In this document: positions 7,167 through 11,985 of the stretch, in pieces
Layout: every line of letters starts with the position of its first letter
Numbering within the stretch: the stretch's first letter is position 1
Assembly: GCA_903884125.1 (NCBI GenBank)
Contig: CAISDR010000001.1
Span: forward strand, 1 to 11,985
Reading direction: 5' to 3'
Source: an uncultured bacterium
GTDB taxonomy: Bacteria; Pseudomonadota; Alphaproteobacteria; CAISDR01
DNA length: 11,985 nt
The notes under the pieces: model-generated
Seen by the model: only the letters and a program-made list of their open reading frames with translations
Database searches by the model: none
What the model was told of the DNA's origin: nothing
Made by a program: the position numbers and the translations under genes

Positions 7167-8438
7167 ATGATCGCCAAGCTGAAGGATCGGATCAGCGGTC
7201 TGCTGAACCGAAAAAAGCCGGTAGCTGATGAACCGCGGAAAACCGCAGATGGCGATGACGCGCTTGCGGTTTTGACCCCTGAAGGCGAAGCGGGCGATGG
7301 TTCGGGTGCAGGTGGTGCCGAGCCGGTAGTGACGAACAAGATCGCAGCAAAATTCGGCGCCGGCATCAAAGCAGCGGTGAAGCTAAAACCTTCAGCGCCG
7401 CCCAAGCCCCGCGATGTCCCGATGATCGCATTATTTGCGATGGCCGCTTTTGTGGTCGTCAGTCTGGGGGCGGTTGCCGGTTGGCTGATGTCGGACCCGA
7501 CGGCACGTGATTCCGGTGAACCATCCGTGCTGGCACCCATAAAACCTGCACCACCGCCGCCACTGACACCCGAAGAAGTCGAGGCGACACCGGTTGAAAT
7601 CATCCCCACCAGTCCCGATGCGCCGATTGGCATGATGGCGCTGCGTGCAGTGCCTGTGCGTTCGTTGATCGAACAGGGCGCAGACGGGTTGTTGCCGGTG
7701 ATTGCACCGGATGGAAAGCGGGCATGGAAAATTTACGCGCGACCTGAAAGAAGTGCGCCCGGCCGACCCAAGGTCGCCATTTTCGTTGGCGGGCTGGGTT
7801 TGTCGCAAAAGACAACGGACGCCGCTTTAGCCCGCCTGCCGGGTGCTGTGTCGCTGGGTTATTCGCCGCTGTCGCAGAATTTACCTGCACTGGTGGTGGC
7901 CGCACGTGCGCGCGGTCACGAAGTCTTTTTTGATCTGGCGATGGAACCTGCGGACATGGCCACCAATGATTCCGGCCCCTATACGATGATGACAACCGTT
8001 TCGGCGACAGAAAATATCGGGCGTCTGGAATGGATCATGAGTCGTGCGCCGGGCTTTGTGGGCATGGCCGCGATTTTAGGTGACAAGTTCATGCTGGAAG
8101 AGGGTGCGGCCCGACCGGTGCTTGAAGCCTTGCGCGGGCGGGGCTTGATGATTCTGGACACACGCACGCTGCCGCGCTCTGTGATTGCACGCCTGGCTGA
8201 TGGCATCGGCCTGCCCTATGGCATTTCCAGTGTGACAATTGACGATGATCCCTCGCCTGCGGCAATCGCGGCAAAGCTGGCAAAGCTGGAAGAACTGGCC
8301 CGTGTTCAGGGGTCAGCCATTGGCATCGGTCACGCCTATCAGGTGACAAATGATACTATTGATAAATGGGCGCGCACGCTGGACCAACGCAATGTGCAAC
8401 TGGCACCTGTTACGGCTTTGGCGGTGGGCGGCCAATGA
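7167..8438 (+). CDS. Divergent polysaccharide deacetylase family protein (YibQ-like, DUF610)
   Basis: The product belongs to the divergent polysaccharide deacetylase family (Polysacc_deac_2, YibQ), whose function is poorly known and which commonly sits next to EnvC and CtpA genes. From the ATG at 7167 it has 423 residues: a charged N-terminal cytoplasmic part, one transmembrane helix (about 85-108), a Pro-rich linker (about 126-150) and the deacetylase-like domain (about 202-419). Family blocks seen are VAIFVGGLGLS, LPGAVSLGYSP, ARGHEVFFDLAMEP, ILDTRT and GIGHAY. The Asp-Asp of typical members (DDLG) is GGLG here, so metal-dependent catalysis is doubtful. The start is ambiguous: GTG 7134 and ATG 7140 are in frame upstream. 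ATG 7167 is preferred because GGTGA (7158-7162) precedes it, though at only 4 bases. The gene overlaps rppH by 4 bases (ATGA), implying coupling. Confidence 0.87.
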   Translation: MIAKLKDRISGLLNRKKPVADEPRKTADGDDALAVLTPEGEAGDGSGAGGAEPVVTNKIAAKFGAGIKAAVKLKPSAPPKPRDVPMIALFAMAAFVVVSLGAVAGWLMSDPTARDSGEPSVLAPIKPAPPPPLTPEEVEATPVEIIPTSPDAPIGMMALRAVPVRSLIEQGADGLLPVIAPDGKRAWKIYARPERSAPGRPKVAIFVGGLGLSQKTTDAALARLPGAVSLGYSPLSQNLPALVVAARARGHEVFFDLAMEPADMATNDSGPYTMMTTVSATENIGRLEWIMSRAPGFVGMAAILGDKFMLEEGAARPVLEALRGRGLMILDTRTLPRSVIARLADGIGLPYGISSVTIDDDPSPAAIAAKLAKLEELARVQGSAIGIGHAYQVTNDTIDKWARTLDQRNVQLAPVTALAVGGQ

Positions 8439-8947
8439 CCGGAAAAAAAACGCCTGCCGAGTTGAGCGCGCTGCCCTATAGGTCCGGTGTAGGCATTGTG
8501 GTATTCAATAGCGACGGTCATGTCTTTGTCGGCCGACGCATTGATCAGACAGCTGAGACCTGGCAGATGCCACAGGGTGGAATTGATCCCGGCGAGACAC
8601 CCATTCAGGCTGCACTGCGCGAACTGGAAGAAGAGACAGGTATCCGTTCGGTTGAAATTCTGGCCGAGACGTCTGACTGGCTGGTCTATGACCTGCCGCC
8701 AGAGCTATTGGGCAAAGCCTGGAAGGGCCGTTATCGCGGTCAGCGCCAGAAATGGTTCGCGGCCAGAATGACCGGTCCCGAATCGGAGATTGATCTGGCA
8801 ACATCGCATCCGGAATTCAATGCCTGGCGCTGGATGCCGATTGACCAGATCGAAGCACAGGCTGTTGCATTCAAGCGGGATCTGTATCGCGAAATTGTTG
8901 CCCAGTTTGCGGCCCTGGCCCAAACAATCAGGGGCAAAGGAGTTTAG
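8435..8947 (+). CDS. rppH: RNA pyrophosphohydrolase RppH (Nudix hydrolase)
   Basis: RppH removes pyrophosphate from 5'-triphosphorylated mRNA, opening it to RNase E decay; alphaproteobacterial relatives (the IalA/NudH group) also hydrolyse dinucleoside polyphosphates. The 170-residue product carries a complete Nudix box at 48-70: Gly48, Glu54, then R62-E63-L64 with E66-E67 and G69-I70, fitting GX5EX7REUXEEXGU. RppH-type features are the PYRSGVGIVVFN start of the fold, the WQMPQGGID segment, GQRQKWFAARM (a strand after the box) and the EFNAWRWMP segment near the end. The ATG at 8435 overlaps the preceding stop as ATGA, so it is probably translated by coupling; the upstream stretch is G-rich but has no clear Shine-Dalgarno. 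Length and order match the alphaproteobacterial family. The next gene follows after 1 base. Confidence 0.95.
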   Translation: MTGKKTPAELSALPYRSGVGIVVFNSDGHVFVGRRIDQTAETWQMPQGGIDPGETPIQAALRELEEETGIRSVEILAETSDWLVYDLPPELLGKAWKGRYRGQRQKWFAARMTGPESEIDLATSHPEFNAWRWMPIDQIEAQAVAFKRDLYREIVAQFAALAQTIRGKGV

Positions 8948-8951
8948 GTTG
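8936..8951 (+). promoter_or_regulatory. Strong Shine-Dalgarno fixing a TTG start for the alpha/beta hydrolase
   Basis: AAAGGAG at 8936-8942, inside the last codons of rppH, lies 6 bases before TTG 8949-8951. The next in-frame Met (ATG 8967) would begin inside the first core strand just before the oxyanion HG, so the TTG is the reasonable initiator. Confidence 0.7.
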
Positions 8952-9722
8952 ACTGATACGATTGTCATGATCCATGGCGCATTTTGTGCCGGATGGGTAT
9001 TTGAAGAGTGGCAGGCCTATTTCGAGGCGCTGGGCTATACCTGCCTCGCACCCGATCTGCCGTTTCACGATCAGGGACCGCACGCATCACCAGATGCCCG
9101 TCTTGCTACCACCGGCCTGCTTGATTACGCCCATTGGCTGGAAACCTATATTGATGGTCTGGACCTTGATACACCACCCATTCTCATCGGACATTCGATG
9201 GGGGGCCTTTTGGCGCAGATGCTGGCGGCGCGTGGCAAGGCATCAGCAATAATTCTGCTGGCGCCATCAGCACCATGGGGTGTGCTGCCATCCACCGAGC
9301 ATGAAATTTATTCGGCAATGGGCCTGGTCATGGCAGGACCGTTCTGGTCCATGCCATTAATGCCCAGTTATCAGCTGGCAGCAGAAGCAACGCTGGATAA
9401 ACTGACGCCTGATCACCGCAGGCGGGTATTTTCCCGTTTCGTGCCCGAAAGTGGTCAGGTCACATTCGAAATCATGTACTGGGCGATGGATCTAAAGCGC
9501 GCCAGTCGCGTTCATGCCGCCGATGTTTCCTGCCCGGTTCTGGTTCTTGCCGGTGCCAAGGATCGTGTGAATCCGGCCCCGACCATGCGTCAGATTGCAC
9601 GGCGCTATAAGGGACAGGCGGATTTCCGCATTTTTGAAAACCGCAGTCACTGGCTCCATGGCGAACCGGGTTGGGAAAGTCTGGCAGGGGCATCAGCGGA
9701 CTGGCTTCGGGCCAACGTCTAA
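8949..9722 (+). CDS. Alpha/beta hydrolase fold protein
   Basis: The 257-residue product is a soluble alpha/beta hydrolase, a family covering esterases, lipases, lactonases and C-C hydrolases. It has the oxyanion-hole motif IHGAF (8-12), the nucleophile elbow GHSMGG with Ser83, a likely acid Asp205 in LAGAKDRVNP, and catalytic His234 in NRSHWLHGEPGW. The tail NRSHWL...EPGW is common in members related to lysophospholipase/lactonase-like hydrolases. A cap region rich in Met, Pro and Trp (about 120-145) probably lines a hydrophobic pocket. There is no signal peptide. The start is TTG 8949, backed by a strong ribosome site. The gene begins 1 base after the rppH stop and ends 23 bases before the DUF2236 gene, so it can be read as the first gene of a downstream accessory set as well as the end of the rppH transcript. 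The substrate is unknown. Confidence 0.9.
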   Translation: MTDTIVMIHGAFCAGWVFEEWQAYFEALGYTCLAPDLPFHDQGPHASPDARLATTGLLDYAHWLETYIDGLDLDTPPILIGHSMGGLLAQMLAARGKASAIILLAPSAPWGVLPSTEHEIYSAMGLVMAGPFWSMPLMPSYQLAAEATLDKLTPDHRRRVFSRFVPESGQVTFEIMYWAMDLKRASRVHAADVSCPVLVLAGAKDRVNPAPTMRQIARRYKGQADFRIFENRSHWLHGEPGWESLAGASADWLRANV

Positions 9723-9745
9723 TCTGGTCAAAGCGGGGGCGCATC

Positions 9746-10669
9746 ATGGACGAGATGAGTTCATATCTGGGCTGGAAAATTGATTTCAGCCAGCCGGTGG
9801 GCGAGATGTCGCTTCAACACCCCAGTTCAGTCCAATGGCGAATATTCAAAAACCCGATTGCACTTGGTATAGGCGGTGTTGTGGCCGTGTTGCTGGAATT
9901 TGCCGATGCGCGGATTCGTTCCGGCGTATGGGATCATTCAACCTACAAGGCCGATCCGATCGGGCGATCCAAACGCACGGGCGTTGCGGCCATGGTTGGT
10001 GTTTACGGCCCGCAATCCGCTGCCCGACGGGTAATACAGGGTGTTACCAATATGCATGGCCGGGTCAACGGCCTGACACCCGGCGGCGTGGAATACCGTG
10101 CCATGGACCCGGACCTTCTGGATTGGGTTTCAGCTACCGCAGCCTATGGCTTTCTCAATGCCTACGACCGGTTTGTGGCGCCTGTTTCTGATGCCGACAA
10201 GGATCGATATTATCGCGACGGCGCAACAGTTGCACGCCTCTATGGCGTGCAATACACACCGCGTTCGACGGCTGACTTTATGGCGATGCTGGATCAGCGG
10301 CTTGATCGGTTTGAACCGCATCCGATTGTGGAAGAATTTCTGGCCATAATTCAGTCGGGCAAGGCAGCACCGGGCACACCCAGATTTTTGCATCGTGCAT
10401 TGGCGCGGGCATCTGTTTCGTTGTTGCCAAACAAAGTGCGTGACAAGCTGGCGCTGGGCCCCGCTTTTGATTTGACGTTTTTTGATAGAATGGCCTTGCG
10501 CGCTGTTGCGGGCTTTATTGAAAAAAAGCCGGACCGCAACGGGCCGCCCTGTCAGGCATCAGTGCGGCTGGGCCTGCCCTTTGATTTTCTCTATCAAAAT
10601 TCAGTCCAGCAGGAACAGGCATTAAGGGCAGCCGGTCTTTTGTCAGACCCGGTTGCAGATGCTGCATAG
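9746..10669 (+). CDS. DUF2236 / MpaB-type oxygenase family protein (putative haem enzyme)
   Basis: The 307-residue product matches the DUF2236 family (ER-bound oxygenase MpaB / rubber oxygenase Lcp catalytic domain), several members of which are b-type haem proteins that cleave C=C bonds of polyisoprene or prenyl chains. Seen in order: a hydrophobic GIGGVVAVLLEFADARIRSG stretch (41-60), DHS (63-65), Arg74 and Thr78 (R-x3-T spacing as in Lcp), the MHGRVNG block with His104 (candidate axial haem ligand), YRAMDPDLLDWV (117-128) and a largely helical remainder. There is no signal peptide; the first helix may contact membrane. The ATG at 9746 is chosen over the in-frame ATG 9755 and over starts that would overlap the hydrolase gene; the ribosome site is only a G-run (9735-9739). 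It lies between a hydrolase and a reductase-like gene on the same strand. The substrate is unknown, and haem binding is inferred from the family. Confidence 0.85.
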   Translation: MDEMSSYLGWKIDFSQPVGEMSLQHPSSVQWRIFKNPIALGIGGVVAVLLEFADARIRSGVWDHSTYKADPIGRSKRTGVAAMVGVYGPQSAARRVIQGVTNMHGRVNGLTPGGVEYRAMDPDLLDWVSATAAYGFLNAYDRFVAPVSDADKDRYYRDGATVARLYGVQYTPRSTADFMAMLDQRLDRFEPHPIVEEFLAIIQSGKAAPGTPRFLHRALARASVSLLPNKVRDKLALGPAFDLTFFDRMALRAVAGFIEKKPDRNGPPCQASVRLGLPFDFLYQNSVQQEQALRAAGLLSDPVADAA

Positions 10670-10679
10670 TTTTCTGACA
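10641..10679 (+). other. Nested inverted repeat across the end of the DUF2236 gene
   Basis: TGTCAGA (10641-10647) is the exact reverse complement of TCTGACA (10673-10679). Between them, TGCAG (10654-10658) pairs with CTGCA (10662-10666) around a 3-base loop, leaving near-equal flanks. The structure straddles the stop codon. It has no T-run after it, so it is at best a weak or Rho-aided termination or mRNA-stability element. Confidence 0.3.
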
Positions 10680-10717
10680 GTACATGTTCAGGCTTCGATT
10701 TCAGGAATATTGAAACC

Positions 10718-11893
10718 ATGACCAGTTCATCGCCGGAATTTGATGTGATCATTTATGGCTCAACCGGGTTTACCGGGCGGCTGGTCGCAGAATTTCTTTT
10801 GAAAACCTATGGTCAGAATGGTGCCGTCAGATGGGCGATGGCCGGACGCAGCCAGGAAAAACTGGCTGAGGTGCGCGATCTGATTGGCGCTGCCCCGACC
10901 ACACCGCTGCTGGTGGCCGATGCACATGATGGTCCCGCACTGGAAGCCATAGCCAAACGGACCAGGGTGATGATCACGACCGCTGGCCCCTATCAGCTTT
11001 ATGGGTCGGTGCTGGTCGCAGCCTGCGCCAGGGTGGGTTGTGACTATGTGGATCTGGCGGGTGAATCAAACTGGATTGCAGAAATGATCAATACCCACGA
11101 GGCAACCGCCAAAGCCAACGGTGCACGTCTGGTGTTTTCCTGCGGGTTTGATTCCATTCCCTTTGATATGGGCGTTTGGTATGCGCAGCAGCAGACAAAG
11201 ACGCGTTTTGGCAAATACGCCCCACGGGTGCGTGGCCGTGTGAGGTCCATGGTGGGAACCCTGTCTGGCGGAACATTTGCCAGCGGCATGGCCACGATGA
11301 TGGCGGCTCAGCGTGATCCATCAGTTGGACAATTGCTGGCCAATCCATTCGCGCTGACACCGGGATTTTCAGGCCCCACCCAGCCGGATGGCGACACGCC
11401 ATATGAAGATACGCTTGCGGGCTCCTGGGTTGGTCCCTTTATGATGGCGGGCATTAATACCAAGGCCGTTCACCGCACCAATTTCCTCAGTGGTCACCCA
11501 TGGGGCGCTGATTTCCAATATGATGAAATGCTGATGCTGGCTGGTCCGCCCAAAGCCGGTGGGGGCGGCAACGGTGGTTTCAGCCTTGGGGGGGCCAAGC
11601 CCCCTCAGCCGGGTGAAGGCCCCAGCCGCACCGAACGTGAAGCTGGATCTTATGACCTGTTGTTCATTGCTGAACTCGACGCGGGCAAGACCCAGCGTAT
11701 TTCGGTCAAGGGCGATATGGACCCCGGCTATGGGTCAACCTCGAAAATTCTGGCTGAGGCAGCGCTTGCCCTGGCGTTTGACGTGGATCGCAAAAGCACA
11801 CCGGGTGGCTGCTGGACACCGGCGGCAGCCATGGCCGACGCCCTGCTGGTGCGGCTACCCAAAACTGCGGGACTGACCTTCCATATTGAATAG
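10718..11893 (+). CDS. Saccharopine dehydrogenase-like / trans-acting enoyl reductase family oxidoreductase
   Basis: The 391-residue product belongs to the saccharopine-dehydrogenase NADP-binding superfamily, close in layout to SCCPDH-like proteins and mycobacterial trans-acting enoyl reductases rather than to lysine-pathway saccharopine dehydrogenase. The N-terminus is a Rossmann fold with GSTGFTGR (14-21) and MAGRS (41-45, whose Arg suggests NADP preference). TTAGPYQLYG, the CDYVDLAGE block and FSCGFDSIPFD follow. The C-terminal signature DPGYGSTSKILAEAALAL, then TPAAAMADALLVRL, is typical of the group. A Gly/Pro-rich linker (about 281-302) interrupts the second domain and is encoded by G- and C-runs. 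The ATG at 10718 has AGGA (10703-10706) 11 bases upstream, a loose fit. It follows the DUF2236 gene by 48 bases on the same strand. The family includes reductases of polyketide or lipid intermediates; the actual substrate is unknown. Confidence 0.88.
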   Translation: MTSSSPEFDVIIYGSTGFTGRLVAEFLLKTYGQNGAVRWAMAGRSQEKLAEVRDLIGAAPTTPLLVADAHDGPALEAIAKRTRVMITTAGPYQLYGSVLVAACARVGCDYVDLAGESNWIAEMINTHEATAKANGARLVFSCGFDSIPFDMGVWYAQQQTKTRFGKYAPRVRGRVRSMVGTLSGGTFASGMATMMAAQRDPSVGQLLANPFALTPGFSGPTQPDGDTPYEDTLAGSWVGPFMMAGINTKAVHRTNFLSGHPWGADFQYDEMLMLAGPPKAGGGGNGGFSLGGAKPPQPGEGPSRTEREAGSYDLLFIAELDAGKTQRISVKGDMDPGYGSTSKILAEAALALAFDVDRKSTPGGCWTPAAAMADALLVRLPKTAGLTFHIE

Positions 11894-11926
11894 GCGCCCC
11901 TTGGCCCGACAGGCCGGGCCAGCGCC
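11893..11926 (+). terminator. GC-rich stem-loop after the reductase gene, possible terminator
   Basis: TGGCCCG (11902-11908) pairs perfectly with CGGGCCA (11915-11921) around a 6-base loop. An outer stem GGCGC (11893-11897) with GCGCC (11922-11926) extends it across a 4-base bulge. It begins at the last base of the stop codon, as terminators do, but no T-run follows, so intrinsic termination is not assured. Confidence 0.45.
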
Positions 11927-11937
11927 GCGCATGTAAT

Positions 11938-11970
11938 GGCGTTCGGGATAGTAAATCATAACCGAACGCC
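11938..11970. repeat. Perfect 9-bp inverted repeat near the right edge
   Basis: GGCGTTCGG (11938-11946) and CCGAACGCC (11962-11970) are exact reverse complements separated by an AT-rich 15-base spacer. The pair lies 45 bases past the stop of the reductase gene. It may be a second termination hairpin, a dispersed extragenic palindrome, or an operator for a gene beyond the window; the right edge prevents a decision. Confidence 0.6.
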
Positions 11971-11985
11971 GACGACGCAGCGTGG

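Noticed and set aside
1..11985. CRISPR array, tRNA, rRNA, insertion sequence or phage genes
   Set aside because: No regularly spaced repeats, no cloverleaf-like sequence, no transposase, integrase or phage proteins seen on either strand.

Overview
The window reads as chromosomal DNA from an alphaproteobacterium of moderately high GC content. The main evidence is the run rsfS - rlmH - gpmI - envC-like - S41 (ctpA-type) peptidase - divergent polysaccharide deacetylase (YibQ-like) - rppH, an order I associate with Rhodospirillales-like and related Alphaproteobacteria. I cannot place it at genus level. Ten protein-coding genes are supported, nine on the + strand and one on the - strand. No tRNA, rRNA, CRISPR array, insertion sequence or prophage gene is visible.

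Layout. Positions 1-1248 hold the C-terminal part of a penicillin-acylase-family (Ntn-hydrolase) enzyme cut by the left edge. A 258-base intergenic stretch with a perfect 8-bp hairpin follows. Next come rsfS (ribosome silencing factor, apparently starting at a rare CTG codon) and rlmH (23S rRNA pseudouridine methyltransferase). A GNAT acetyltransferase gene then lies on the opposite strand, 4 bases from the rlmH stop and 15 bases from the gpmI start. The + strand resumes with gpmI (phosphoglycerate mutase), an EnvC-like coiled-coil protein with a degenerate LytM domain, a periplasmic S41 protease, a membrane-anchored YibQ-like protein and RppH (a Nudix RNA pyrophosphohydrolase). Within this block envC/ctpA overlap by 1 base and yibQ/rppH by 4 bases, which suggests translational coupling.

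From about 8949 the content changes to an accessory-looking set. It consists of an alpha/beta hydrolase (TTG start with a strong Shine-Dalgarno), a DUF2236/MpaB-type putative haem oxygenase, and a saccharopine-dehydrogenase-like (trans-acting enoyl-reductase-like) oxidoreductase. Together these could act on a lipid or other hydrophobic carbonyl substrate, but that is inference. The window ends in 92 non-coding bases with two strong inverted repeats.

Functionally, the left half joins translation control (RsfS, RlmH), glycolysis (GpmI), envelope and cell-division maintenance (EnvC-like, CtpA, YibQ-like) and mRNA 5'-end processing (RppH). No clearly new multi-gene system is evident. The items most worth checking are the CTG start, the antisense GNAT gene inside the housekeeping cluster, the hydrolase/DUF2236/reductase module and the terminal dyad.
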